Origin: Boswellia sacra | Lineage: Eukaryota; Streptophyta; Magnoliopsida; Sapindales; Burseraceae | DNA: 64,000 nucleotides | Assembly (NCBI GenBank): GCA_013180625.2 | Contig: SNVD02011469.1 | Span: 372,001 to 436,000, forward strand | Direction of reading: 5' to 3' | In this document: one piece after another, positions 24,642 to 37,806 of the stretch | Layout: every line of letters begins with the position of its first letter | How positions within the stretch are numbered: the stretch's first letter is position 1 | Position numbers and translations under genes: made by a program | The notes under the pieces: model-generated | Database searches by the model: none | What the model was told of the DNA's origin: nothing | What the model saw: the letters and a program-made list of their open reading frames with translations, nothing else

Positions 24642-26803
24642 TCAAGAATCTGGATAGTGAAACATTCCCAAAGAGGAAGTAACACAACTGAGAGCCCCAT
24701 CAACGAGTAGATTGTGTCCACTCACATATTTAGCCTCATCACTAGCTAAATAAAGTGCTGCATTTGCTATGTCCTCTGCCTTAAGTGTATGATACTTAAG
24801 GTTAGCAACCGAATTCGCTGCATTCACAATTGCCTCATCGTCAATCCCGTAAAATTGTCTGCTCATAAGTGTTGGAACTGCATAAGGCGACACGCAATTC
24901 ACTCTAATGCCAAATTGTCCAAGCTCGGCAGCAGCATTTCTGGTGAGTCCAACCACAGCATGTTTAGAACAAGTATATGCGTGCGTGGCGCCTCCACCAA
25001 AAACTGAGGCTACGCTAGCGGTGGAGATAATACTGCCACTGAGCGCTGGAATCATGACACGGGCTGCATGTTTAATGCCAAGGAAAACTCCGGCCACATT
25101 TACGCTGAGAACACGATCGAAATCGGCCTTTTCGTTGTCAATTATGCGAGGCTTTTTCGGATCAACAGTGGCAGCGTTATTCAACATTATATCAAGCTTT
25201 CCGTAAGTTTCAACAGTTTTGTCAACAGCTTTCTTGATTTGGGACTCGTCAGTGACATGGCAGTGGACATATAATGAATTTGATGAGCCTATAGCCTCCA
25301 CCACTGAATGGCCAAGTTCGCCTTGGATATCGGCAATCACGACTTTGGCTCCGTGACTAGCGAAGACTTTTGCAGTGCTTTCACCAATACCGTTAGCTCC
25401 TCCCGTAATCAAGGCCACTTTCCCCACTAGCCTATGCAATGCAATGCCAAAAAGACTACTCAGGAGGGACAATTAATCTTTGTTAAGCAGGGAAGCTGTT
25501 CTACAAGTTGAAGTTAGAGTCACGCTGTCAGTCCTAGTCAACATAACGTTGTTAGTCAACTAGGTCCAGTCAGCACAATTGTTATACAGTTTGTCTTTGT
25601 ACATATGTACAGATAAAGTCACGTCTGTGTAATTCATTGAATCAAACAAATATCAGCGAGTGAAATAAAAAATCTAGATCGGCAGAATTCCCCAGATATT
25701 TTGTATCACAACTTACTATCAGAGCCTAAATCCTGACAAATACTGTAACTAATGGTAATTTTTTGAAATTTATTGAATGATAAATCCCGACATATTATCC
25801 AGAAGCCTGAGAATCCTACTTCTAGTAACCTGCTTCAGCACTTTTGTATTGAGATAAAAAAATATATAAAAATTATAAAACATCATCTTAGCATAAAAAA
25901 GTGTTTTTCTTTCTTTCATTTTAAGAACAAAAAAACGTAAGAAAATTTAAATGCTATGTTACATTTAAGTTTACTTTTAAATGTAAAACGTAAGTTTACC
26001 GATTAGATTTTTTATAGTATATATAGATTCAAAATTTACCTCTATTAAGTTTATGAGCAAGACAGCCAGCTTATGCTTTGTAACGTCAGGCCGAGGGCGG
26101 ATCCAGACTTTAACATTTGGAGAGGCCAGTAAAAAAAAAAAAAAAAAAAAAAGGAACTTCAGGGTCAATAAAAATAATGATTAAGTTAAACTTCAAGTAA
26201 TTTCACAGTAGAATCCCTAAAATTTTCAAATTTTGCCGGGCTAGACCCCAAGCCACTAACTAGATCCGCCCCTGCCTAGCCATTGATATAGAAAAGCCTA
26301 CCTAGTCATCTTTTACATTTATAGAGAGTGTCAATCTAACAATTTATACTAATTTTCATCGAAACAGATTTAATCCCAAGATCCTTCTTCCCTTGAGCCG
26401 TTCCTGAGCCCAGCTCTTGCCTTTTTACAGACTTCTTACTCACATTTATATGTCTCTCTATATTTCTTTCTTTCGTCACTGACAATTCAAAATCACTTAC
26501 CCCAAATAAAAAAACATGCAATGATCAGCAAAATCAAAAGTTGTGGCCTCTTCCCAGCAGGAAAGGCTTAGATGACTCGTTCATTTAAGTCTGTCAAAGC
26601 CATTGGATCATGTAATTTCTTCTTTTAGTCAAACATATATACTCATTTCTAAGAGGAATTTAAATTGGAAGAACAAATTAAATTTAAGATCAAAACAACC
26701 AATACAGCCAACACTAATGATAATAAGGAGAAATAACTATATAAAACTCAGTTTTCTCTGCTTACCTTCTTAGGGCTGCAGTGATTGTAGATATAGCTGC
26801 CAT
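24642..26803 (-). CDS. Short-chain dehydrogenase/reductase (SDR110C-type), two exons
   Basis: Exon 2 (24642-25431) encodes nearly the whole protein but has no usable ATG. The open frame upstream starts right after a TAA. Exon 1 (26766-26803) supplies ATG and 12 further codons (MAAISTITAALR…) and ends AG|GTAAGC; exon 2 starts after CATAG with G, so the join makes Arg-Leu-Val-Gly-Lys-Val in frame, 275 residues in total. Motifs: the cofactor loop TGGANGIG, NNAA (usually NNAG), catalytic Ser in SIISTASVAS, YTCSK as YxxxK, and SPYAVPT. This is the secoisolariciresinol/xanthoxin (ABA2) dehydrogenase type of plant SDR, which oxidises secondary alcohols with NAD. The substrate cannot be told from sequence. 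The intron after a short first exon just before RLxGKVALITGG is also the layout of ABA2-like genes. Confidence 0.88.
25432..26765 (-). other. Intron of the SDR gene
   Basis: 1334 bases between the 38-nt first exon and the main exon. It contains a 22-base poly-A run (26130-26152) close to a gtagaatccc…ccgcccctgcc stretch, which may be the remains of an inserted element (gaggcggatcc…ggatccgcccctgcc form a loose inverted pair at about 26094 and 26262). No coding content is seen. Confidence 0.6.
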
Positions 26804-26944
26804 ATTCTCTTGTGAAGAGTAGGAGGATATCACTTTTCTAGTGTAAATGATAGGTTTGATAACGTGGAACTATGCATAAAGCCGCCGTCTATGAATTCCT
26901 GTTAGGATACAGTAAAGCTGACTTACCATTACATCCAACTTAAA

Positions 26945-27240
26945 CTTCATAGCAGACAGCCTATACGATAAAATTTTTCTCTCATTTTATTATTATATTA
27001 CAACTCAAATTTCATAATCTAATAGGATAGATTATATGTTAAAATTCTTTCATCATTTTATCATTATATACAATTCAAATTTTACGATATGATATGATAG
27101 TCTATACGATAAAATCAAACTTTACGATCTAATATGATAGTCTATATGATAAAATCATTCTTTTATTTTATTATTACATACAACTCAAACTTTACAATAT
27201 AATATGACAGTCTACATAATAAAAATCTTTTCTTATTTTT
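26945..27240. repeat. AT-rich degenerate tandem repeat
   Basis: About three to four imperfect copies of an ~80-base unit containing atgatagtctatacgataaaatc and tttattattatatacaactcaaa. Copies start near 26955, 27030, 27100 and 27165. Confidence 0.6.
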
Positions 27241-27275
27241 TATTTTTTCTTATTTCGGTAAATTTTTGTGATGTA

Positions 27276-27960
27276 AGGGCATGTTTGGTATGCAACATTG
27301 TATAGTATGATATAGTATAGTATAGTATTGTATTATATAACATTACGTTGTATAGTATTAAAAATAATATTATATCAAAATTACGTAGTATTTAGTATAC
27401 TCATGTATTGTATTAATTTGTACAAAAAAGTAAGAATTTTTTTCAAAAAAGATATACGAAGTATAAATATATTTTTAGTTTATTTATAAAATTAGTTATT
27501 TAGTAATTTATCGAACAATTGTTAATTGTTAAAAAAATTAATTGGGATCCAATACCCCTACTAAACCTATTAAACAATTTGAGTTTATGGTGGCATGCTA
27601 GGTACCAATTGATTCAACGAAGACAGTGGATCTCTGGTGTCAGCCAGTGGGAGCGGTGACTCCCTTCATTCCTTCTTTATTTTTAAAAAATAAATTTTAA
27701 AATAAATTTGATTTTATAATTTATCTATTAAATACATCTTTATTTATTTTAAAAATTTTAAAAATTAGATGATATTGTTGGATATATAAAATTTTATATG
27801 GATAATTTTTACATTTTTTATTAATTTTATACAATATAATGCTAATGTCATAGATTAATTTTACATAATTTAATACAATATTAATGTATCTAATAATTAT
27901 ACTTTACATATAATATAATATAATAAAATAATATTATATAATATTACGTAAACATGCCCT
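27276..27960. mobile_element. MITE-like element with gggcatgttt ends
   Basis: The left end reads agggcatgtttggtatg and the right end acgtaaacatgccct, so about 11 bases are inverted. Subterminal parts are rich in tatagtat/atataat and roughly complementary. The interior is non-coding. GGGCATGTTTGG-type ends are common among non-autonomous hAT-like elements in plants. I did not find a target duplication, so the superfamily is a guess. Confidence 0.5.
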
Positions 27961-29160
27961 CAAACTCTTTTTTTTTTTCTTTCTCCGTTGAATTTATATC
28001 GTATAAACTGTAACTTTATATAAGTTATATATAGATAGCAGAATTTGATTATAATATACGGACATGGGTCAAAGAAAACGACTTAAATGATTAAGAAACA
28101 AATCATACAATATCGAAAAGCAGATGCCATCATTTTATTGGGCCCGTATTATTAAACTTATCATTATCATCGTTCAATGTTTGAAATTATCAGTGATCCC
28201 TTTACATGCGAGGGGCAAAGGCATGATATGCATTGGCGTATTATAATATGCAACGTTGAACAGGAAACGGTTGGCGGTTGCACTCCTGGCCCCCCACCCA
28301 AACTAATTATTTATAAAAGTTTAATTCATAAATATAAAAAAGAACAAATGAGAAAAAAGATATAAGAGAGGGTAAGTACTCAAATAACCCCTGAATAAAG
28401 GCCTAAGCTCTCAATAATCCTGACGTTTTTTTAAATTTTACCAATGACCTTATCTTCATTTTTAACGAAGTTTGTGTTTGATATTTACTAACAAATTAAG
28501 CAATTATTTTCATGTGTAGCCCTAAAATACACTAAATTTGCTAATTCTAAAATAAGATTTTGTTTACACTATAGTAAAAAATTAATTAAAATGATATAAG
28601 AGATAAAATTTTATTATAATAATCAAGTTGATAATATTTTATTGACCTTTATTTGCATCCCCATCAATATTAAATATGTGATAGCAATTATCTCTTTATT
28701 TTGATATCTAGTAAATTATTATTAAATAATTAATTAACTAAAATGATCAATCATTTTCATTAATTTTTCACTAAAACATATAAAAAGGTACAAACAAAAC
28801 TTTACCGTCACACAAAATTTTCAAAATACTTTAATCTATGCTTCTAAAAAATTTCAAATACATATCGATTAACAAAGAATAAAATTAAAATCAAAAGATA
28901 ATATTGTTAAAAAGTTGTTTATTGTTAGATTATCACTTAAAGTTACCATTTTATCCTTTAAATATTAAATCTAAAGGAATTATGTTAACTGTGGGGTCAT
29001 AGATAATATTATGAAAAACATCAAGATTATTTTTACTATTAGACTTTAGTTTAGGTTTATCCATATTATTTCTCCATTTTAAATGAGTAATAATAGATAT
29101 ACAATCAAATTATACAATTTAATCCATACAACCAGACTTAACACACAATCATTGGATGGG

Positions 29161-29583
29161 TGGATCCCCACTTTATTTATTAAAATATATTTAATTTATT
29201 TTTCACTTTTATCCACCTAGTGAATTTGTGCCATGTTAGGTAGTATATACATTACTGCGCCTCACCACCAATTCCTCCTCTCTTTTCATGAACCATTTGT
29301 CCATCACAAAACCCAATCACCATCACCACCACTACTTTTGGTAATGGAATCTGCTTCTAATAATGGAATCATTTGGGATCCCCATTTTATTTATTAAAAT
29401 ATATTTAATTTATTTTTCACTTTTATCTACCTAATGAATTTGTGTCATGTTATGTTGTATATACACTACTCCGCCTCACCACCAATTCCTCCTTTCTTTT
29501 CATGAACCATTTGTCCATCACAAAACCCAATCACCACCACTGCTTTTGGTAATGAAATCTGCTTCTAATAATGGAATCATTTG
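29161..29583. repeat. Direct tandem duplication, ~215 bp unit
   Basis: Copy 1 (about 29161-29376) and copy 2 (about 29377-29583) both begin ggatcccca(c/t)tttatttatt and end ctaataatggaatcatttgg. They are nearly identical by eye, and copy 2 lacks a few bases in the ccatcaccacc run. Confidence 0.85.
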
Positions 29584-29780
29584 GCTGTGTGGGTGTGATG
29601 CTCGCCATGTGTGGCAGTGATGGCATGGTTGTGTGGTTGTTGATGGTTGTTCGATTTTAGTAGTGATGGTTTGCATGTGCGAAGGCTGCGGTGGTTTTGA
29701 TGGTGGTGGAGGAGGATAGGGAGGTAGAGACTAAGGATGGGTGATGGTGCAAAGGGGTGGTTTCATGATGGGTGGTGGTG

Positions 29781-29860
29781 CGGTGAATGGTAGTGTGCAG
29801 CGGGCGTAGTTTTACAATTGCGGTGAATGGTGGTGTGCAGCGAACGTAGTTTTACAATTG
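29781..29860. repeat. Two-copy 40-bp tandem repeat
   Basis: The unit begins cggtgaatggt(a/g)gtgtgcag and ends tagttttacaattg, with three differences between copies. Confidence 0.9.
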
Positions 29861-31242
29861 GAGGGAGTATTAGGCAATCTAGTTGGGGTGTTCATGTAAA
29901 GTTTTTATCTTAGTGTGTTTTATCAAGATCTGTGATTGTATTTATTGAAATTAAAATAATGATTATTGAATATTTTAAATTTTGATAGAAATTTGCCAAT
30001 TTATCCCTTCAGATATAAACTAGCCAGAGCAATTTAACAGTAGGGTCATTTCTCCCGATTTCCAAAAAGGTCAGGTCATTTGTCATTTGACCAAACCTTA
30101 AGACCAAACCTTAAGGTCATTTATGAAATTATGGCTTAATTATGTTGTGCTAAACTCAAATAGGTGTTCTATTCGTTTTTTTTTTGTTCCTTTTTTAAAA
30201 GAAAAGTAATGTATATCATGACTCTAATGTTGTCATAATGAATTAAGTTATTGCATGTGAACAGAATCTTTAATAACAATTATTAATTGGTTTTGATTTA
30301 AAAATATGTACAAATCAATCTAAAGTAGTTTTAGCAGCTTTTTTCGATTCATTAAATTCTTAAATATAATGGTATTGTTAGTCATTATAGACATGACTCT
30401 TCTTTTTAAAAAGCAACAAATAAAAAAACAAAAAATTGCGAACAATCTGAAAGACCATGAAAAAAAAAAATTATATACACGATGTGTAAGCAATACCGAA
30501 AATCAACTTCAAAAATCTTTGATATGGAAATCATAAGCATCTCATGGGAGATCACAATCATGATGACATCATGTGAGATGGAACATCTCCCACCAATTAA
30601 CCAGTCAAATCTCGACTTTGGAGCTGATTATTTTCTTTACCAAAAAATATGTCTTAACCACAAGCATGTGCTCCTCAGAATTGGCCTTGCATGTCTGAAA
30701 ACTCTTTTCCCTTTTCTCTCAACCAAAATTATCCATCGGACGTCTTAAGAATGAAAGGCAGCGGATGCGAGCATGTTGGACGAATTTAATCTAAGACTCT
30801 AAGTAGTATTTATAAGGTGAAAAAAAAAACATATTTGACAACCAATTTTGATTCTCCTGCTTATTCATTCCACCTGAGGCCAGCATTTTATATATGACAA
30901 ATTCTTTCTCTCATCCTCTCTTATAAAACAAAAAAAAAATGTTTGTACTCCATCCCATCCGGTTGCTTCCAAACTTACTCTCCTCTGGTTTTGCAAAACC
31001 TTTCTTGATCATTATTTGTGATTTTTTTAAATGTTTGAGACAATACCCTTGTCTCATTTTCAATTCACATTTGCTGTCAAAGACTCTATTTGACTATTGA
31101 CATTCAAAAACTAATCTTTGGCAATCTTTTGATAATGTTTCCCCCATAATTTCGAGCGAAAGCCAACAAGGATATGTTTTTTTTTTTTTTTTATTTTAGC
31201 CATTGAAAATGATCATCTTGCAGTTTGTGAAGCAAGGATAGG

Positions 31243-31266
31243 GAGAGAGAGAGAGAGAGAGAGAGA
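31243..31266. repeat. (GA)n microsatellite
   Basis: About 12 uninterrupted GA dinucleotides. Confidence 0.95.
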
Positions 31267-34200
31267 AGGATCAAAATTAAAGCCAAGCTCCAGCATACCC
31301 AAAAGGCCAAAATTAGAGAAATAGAGAAAATTCAGTGACATATGATAAACCATTTATTGAGAAAAGAACAAGATGAAATGACTATAAAATAAGTTTTACT
31401 GGGATTTAATTTCCCCGTAGTGGTGTTTATGATAAACTTGTAATGTTCAAGTTGTTTAATGAATCATGGCCTTCATAAAGTCGGACGATGGTTAGGTAAT
31501 TAATATGGACTAAGCCTCTGGGTCTACCGATGATATAATCAAGAGCCTTGAACAAAAATTAAATAAAAAACATAATAAATAAAGAACAAAAAATATGTCA
31601 TTTGCCCCACTGATGGATTAAATAAATCCCATTTCTAAATTTCCCTCGTTTAAAATTTTTAAAATATTTTATAATTAAAATCACCCCCATCAATTCAACA
31701 AATATCATTTGAAAATATACCCCATAGAAAGATCTACCCCAACATGTAAAGCTCCTTCATTTGTTCATCATCTTTAAGAAAAAAATAATAATAAATTTAT
31801 CCCTTTTATTTCTTTGTAGGATTATTAATATAACTAGATTATTAATTTTCTTATTTATATGGTATCTCTTTTTCTAATCTTGTTATTCAATAATTAATAT
31901 TAATAACAATGATGAGATTCCTTTCAAAATATCTAAAAGCTTTTTAAATGGTAAAAAAAATAGAGTTGGAAGTTGATAATTTTTTAAAGAATGGTTTTTA
32001 ATCATTAATTTATTAGGGCCTTGACTTAACAACAGTTTACTTTATGCATTTTTTTTTTAAATTTTATAAACATCTTATTTCCAGTTTTTTTCTTGCCGAC
32101 AATTGCATGCCCAAGCCATTGAGACAAAGAAAGCTCTCTAACCAAAATAACTTGTTTTAATTTTAGGCTGTTAAGATTAAGTTGAAATTTGAGATTTATA
32201 TAGGATGTAGAAAGTCTAAATAACAATAAAGAAAAATGATATGTAGATTTACTTTGATAAGATTTTTTTTAAGTTATTTTAATTGGACCAAGATTCCCTC
32301 TTTATTTGATTTTCATTTGAGTAAAATTTATAGAAAAGGAAAGAAAATGTAATAGATGTCACTAGTAGAAAAACAAAATATAGCAATAGAGCTTTCGCAA
32401 CATGCACCTAGGGCAAGCTGCCAAAACCTTTTTTTCGCAACTTGCTTGAATGCATGTTGCGAAAATTGATTTTTAGAAACGTGCAACATAGGCATGTTGT
32501 TGAAAGTCTCTATCGCAACCTGAAAAAATTAAGCATTTAGCAATGTGCACAAATTGCATGTTGCGAAATTATTTTTTCTTAAGAATTTATTTTCATATTA
32601 AAAAGAAAATATTAAATATCAAAATAAAAAATAAAATTTTATATTATTAAATTTAAAAAATCATATTAAATTATTAAAAATAATTAAAATTATTTTGAAT
32701 TTTAAATGTTATGGAAAATTACACTAATTTCATATTTTGCATTTAAATAAAATAAAACAATTAAAAATATAACAATGTTAATTAAATAATATAATTTTAT
32801 ATTTAAATGTAAAATTAATCAATAATTTTTAACCACCTTTAAATAAAAGACAATATTATTGTCCATATAAAAATAAAAATGTTTAAACCTTGAAAATTGT
32901 ATGAAATAAATAAAAATATTTTATATTGAAATCACATTATAGAATTTTTTGATAAAAATTAAAGACTTAAAAATCTAAAATTAAATTTTATTTTGAAATA
33001 ATATAACCACTACAAGAAAAAAATGGAAATGGTTGTCATAAACTTTTTGTAAAAAAAAAAAAAGGACCACTATTTACAATACAAAAAATTTCTAACATAA
33101 GGGTGTATATGAAAAAAAATATATATTTGAGCTTAAAATAGTTTCTAGGGTGTTGTGATAAATTTTTATTCAAGATATTTAATGTAATGCCCATTGGGCT
33201 TAAGTTAAGACAGTCCAGCTCAACCCCAAATTTATTTTACAAAAGCAAGAGTAGGGTGAAGAGGAAGGGAAACAGAAAACGGGAAAGATTGGGAAAGTGT
33301 CGTTTCACTGTTCATAGCCGCCTTTGACCAATGATTTCGACCGATTTCGGGTGAGTCTCCAACTCCACTATATATCATTTTGAAGCTTGTAACGTCCTCT
33401 TTCCAACCATATATATCTTGTCCTTGGATTCTTCACTATTTTTGCGAATCGAAGCGTGAAAACTAACAGCTTCCTATAGGTTTTCTGACCAAAATCCGGG
33501 GAGTTACCGGTAAATCTATACATTAAATTAAAGCTTATTCCATGCTCTTTCTAACCATACCACTTTTGTTGCATGTTGATATACAAATTTTGTAAATCGG
33601 ATAGAAATGAAATTCGATCACTATTCACTTGTTGGCAACGATTCCGACGAAATTTTTAGTGATGTTTTCCAGTCATTCAACAATTTCTAGAATGTTACTC
33701 ACCTAAAAAGGAGCTTAAATTCAGTGAGTTGATTACGTTTTGAGAATTTTATATTATATTAAAGTGTATTAAATTTATGATTTTTTATATGATTTAAGTT
33801 ATTAGTTTAATTAATAGAATTATATTAAATATTTTTAGAATAGATAATGATGATTTATGTATTTTAAAAATAAATGTGTTTAAAGTATTAAATTTTAGAT
33901 AAAAGAGATAGTTATGAGTGGTGCTAGTAAATTTATTTTTGAATATATAGTAAGCGTTAGTTTTGATAAATTTGAGTACAAGAGAAAAATAAATTTAAAG
34001 TAAAAGTTATAGAATGAATATATGTTATATTTTAATGAAAAATAGAAAGCTTTTTTTATGATTGGAAAAGAGACATTTATAATTATATGAATTTATATAG
34101 TAAATTGAAGTATTTAGTTATTTTTTAATTCATACTCTCTTTATAAGTTTTATGTTTTACAAATTTAATAGAATATAACTTGATATAATAGTACACCTAG

Positions 34201-36069
34201 ATGCTTGCACTATTTCATTTTATTAGCAAGTGCTTATAAGTGTATATAGATTAAGCAAATGATATAATTGTATATATAACCAAGTTTTTATAAATTAGAG
34301 GTTGGAGATGGATAAACAATGGATCCACCAATCAAGGTTTTTTCCTTTTTTTAAACAATTCATTAGATTTAGTTAATTTATTAAAAAATGTTAAACAAGT
34401 TTATTTTGCAATATGAATTTTCTGCACGTTGCAAAAAGTGTTGCATTTAAGAAACAAACTATTAAATATTAGAATAAAGAACATGTGACTTTTATCTTAT
34501 TAAATAAAAATATCATATTAAATTATTAAAAAATAGATAAATTTTCTTTGAATTTTAAATGTTATGAAAAATTACACTAATTTCATATTTTGAATTTAAA
34601 TAAAATAAAGAAATTAAAAATATAAGGAGGTTTTCAATTTTAAGCTATAATTTTTGAATTTCTCAAATGCCATTATTTATCTTTAAAATTTAAAGAAGAA
34701 TGTTTTCAAGTATAGAGTCTCATCTTTGTCCACAATTACTTGAATTAAAGTTTCATTAAATAGTAATTAATTATCAAAATATAATAATTTAATTTTAAAT
34801 TACTTTTAATTGCTTAATTTAATATGATTTATTTTTTAGTTTATTAAAATTAAAATTTTTAAACATTAAGAAATAGATGGAATTGATTTTTTATTAAATA
34901 AGAGATAAATTTAAGTTTAAATTCATTAATATATAATATTAGAAACTAAAAAATTTATAGAAATAAATAAATTAATTTATATAAAATTTGAAAGTTAAGT
35001 CAATGAATTAATATTTATTTAAAAGAACCTTATGAATCAGAAATATATAAAAAAGAGTACTCTTACATAATATAATTTTATAGTGAAATAGTGGCTTATT
35101 AAAATTTTAAATTAAAAATAGATAATACTACAAAAAAATTTTAAATATTTAACACTATAAGGAAATTAGAATTTAATTTTGCAGGGGTGATAATGCCAAA
35201 TTTTGAAATTGTCCAACAGCAGGGGTTGAACTACAAATTCAGAAAACGGTTCCAGAATATTGTAATACCCATTGAGCTTAAGTAAAGAAAGCCCAGCCCA
35301 CCCCAAAAATGTTTTACAAAAACAAGAAATGGGGGAAGAAGAGGAGACAAAAACAGGAAAGAGAGAGGGGGGAGTGTCCAGAATTTACTATTCACGTTGG
35401 CAGCCTCATTTGACCAGTGATTCCGATTGATTTACAACAAGTTTCCGGCCTTACGATATGTTGTTTTGAAGCTTGTCTCACCCTTTTTCCATCCATATGC
35501 ATCTTGTCATCAGATTCTTTACATATTTTACGAATCGAAGCGTGAAAGCTGACAGCTTCTTGTGCATTTTTCGATCAAATCCGATGAGTTACCAGTCAAA
35601 CTATACCTCAAATTAAAGCTTATTCCATATTCTTTCTAACCATACCACTTCTGCTGCATGTTGATTTACGAATTTTGTAAATTAGAAAGAAATGAATTTA
35701 TATCACTATTCATTTTTTAAAATATTTATTTATCTAAGTGTTTGATTATTCTAAGCTTTTGTTTCATGAATTAATTTAATTTTTTAAAAATATTTAGTTG
35801 AAAACAAATTGAGGCTGCAAATTAGCATGGAATTCATCATATTGTTTAATGTTAAATTTAAGGAGTCTATGATTTAATTAGTATTAGTGTATACATACAC
35901 ACAGACACATTAACAAATTAATATGGAATGTTTTGCATCATGCCATTGACAATATTATCTATGAGTACTTGAGTGTCAGGTTGCATTTTGAAAGTTTATT
36001 TACTGATTTGATAATTTACTTGTGTGATATTTGACCATCAAGAGCTTATTGATTGTATTTATATTGTAG

Positions 36070-37262
36070 TCATCTCTATTGCCTGAAGGTTTGAAGCGTG
36101 CATATCTTAGAGAAGAACAGACTCAAACGCATTATCGGTAATATCTTTCTTTTTCTCCTCTTCAATGGATGTCGATATCTTTCTGTCAAACTTTCGTAAA
36201 TATTTTCCTTCACTTCCTCAAAATATTGTGTTCAAAATTTGTAAAGTACGGATGACTACACTCTCGATGTTGATGCTCCTAAAAATGCATGCGGATATCT
36301 GATGGTTTATCGAAGCCAATGTAAGATTGTCTAGTGAACCTGATATTAATCTCACTAAATACATGTCTGCTCTAGGGAAGAGCTACTACGCCAAGAGGCA
36401 AAGAGCAAAGAGGTTATAAGTATGTTATAAATGTGCTAAATAGAATTGTAACCAAAGTTGTCGGTCATTAGGTTTTGTGTCCAGGAATAGAGAAGAAAAA
36501 CTTTCGTTTATTAAGAATAGTCTGAATAATGAGTCTCTAGATAATATTTTATTAACTCTTGACTCATATTCTTGTTGACTTATTCATCGTGAATAGGGGT
36601 GGAAATTTTTGACACGACCCGCGAACACGACACGAACACGATACGAACACGCTACACGATTAATAAATGGGTCGGGTTAGTGTTGAAGGTATTCAACACG
36701 CCAACCCGTTTAATGACACGAATAGTTAAATATATGTTGTATATCCTTAATATGTAAATTCATTCAATGATATAAATTATTACCTACTAACAATATATAT
36801 ATATTATAAAACTGAAATTTTTATACTATAAAATAAATTAATTTGTAAAATAATAAATTATGATGATTTTAATAATATTTTATACTAACAATGGTTTATA
36901 TTTTAAAAATAATTTTAATTGATTTAAATATAGAGAATATAATATATTATGTATAATTAAATTAAACAATTAAGTAAATTATGCGAATTAAATATGACAC
37001 GATTACGACACGTGGGTAACACGTTTAATAATCGGGTGGGTTTGGATTTCATGTTTTGACACGAATAATTAAATGGGTCGACACGACACGACACGAATCC
37101 CACCCCTAATCGTGAATTGCTTAATCTATGGACACAATTTCGTGATGAACTGCAGTGTTATAGTCTAAGGAATATGACTAAAAAAGACATTGTTTACCAG
37201 TTTATAAGAAAATTAGATAGAAAGCAAATCCCCGACTCATAAAAGGTGTTTCAGCCGTCACG
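36070..37262 (+). pseudogene. Captured gene fragment(s) of unknown family
   Basis: Exon-like pieces occur in the left arm. At 36070-36137 an acceptor-like ttgtag precedes SLLPEGLKRAYLREEQTQTH and is followed by GGTAAT. From about 36484, NREEKLSFIKNSLNNESLDN continues, is cut by the MITE at 36595-37109, and resumes with LNLWTQFRDEL…SLRNMTKKD. The right arm has the same pieces in reverse (frame 40270-40476 minus), each with different lesions. The layout resembles gene parts picked up by a transposon. I do not recognise the parent protein. Confidence 0.5.
36587..37117. mobile_element. hAT-like MITE with 8-bp target duplication
   Basis: A 515-bp element at 36595-37109, flanked by tcgtgaat at 36587-36594 and 37110-37117. 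The ends are AGGGGTGG… and …CCACCCCTAA, inverted to each other, and are followed inward by gacacgac / gtcgtgtcgtgtcg repeats and a gggtcgggtt stretch. An 8-bp duplication and such ends fit the hAT superfamily. The right arm of the foldback keeps the uninterrupted site (aagcaattcacgatgaac, about 40353), which proves this is an insertion. Confidence 0.88.
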
Positions 37263-37806
37263 GAATGTAAAATTAGAGGAAGATGTGAGCCACAATCTCA
37301 ACTACTTGTATATTTGAATGTGTTTTATTATTGTTGAAATTTATTTTTCTCGTTTTGCTTGATTTGATTATTACTGCTATATTTGTGTTGTTGTTTGTTG
37401 ATTTTGTCTGTTTTAATTTCAAGTTATCTTTTTTACTAACTACACAACTACCCGTAACATAAGCACACGGGGGAGACAAGTGTGATGATTTTGTCAACCC
37501 ACACCGAAAGCATATCCCAATTTTTCAAATCTTGAGGCGACAAATATGTATCAAAAAACTCCCACCGAAAGCATATCCCAATTTCTCAAATCTTGGGGCA
37601 ATAAATATGCATCGAGCAACCCCCACCGAAATTATACCTCCATGTGTCAAATCTGAGAGTATTACGTGTCCATTCTTCATAATAATAATTGTCATTATTA
37701 TAACCTCTTTTGTCCTTGAAAAACACAACACCTAAGGTGCATCATTGTCTTATAGAAGGTTAGGGCACATGTAGAAATGAAGAAAACACCAATTCGACGA
37801 TTCTGA

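Larger units (their letters stand above)
27961..32359. other. AT-rich intergenic DNA
   Basis: No gene found. It holds the duplicated block at 29161-29583, the 40-bp tandem pair at 29781-29860, a (GA)n microsatellite at 31243-31266 and a purine-rich GT-repeat-like patch at 29590-29800 rich in ggtggtg. Open frames such as 30482-30748 lack any protein-like pattern. Confidence 0.5.

Noticed and set aside
28370..30130. Possible large transposon from aagtactcaaataacccc to aaggtcatttatgaaa
   Set aside because: The ends are not inverted or directly repeated convincingly, and no target duplication is seen.
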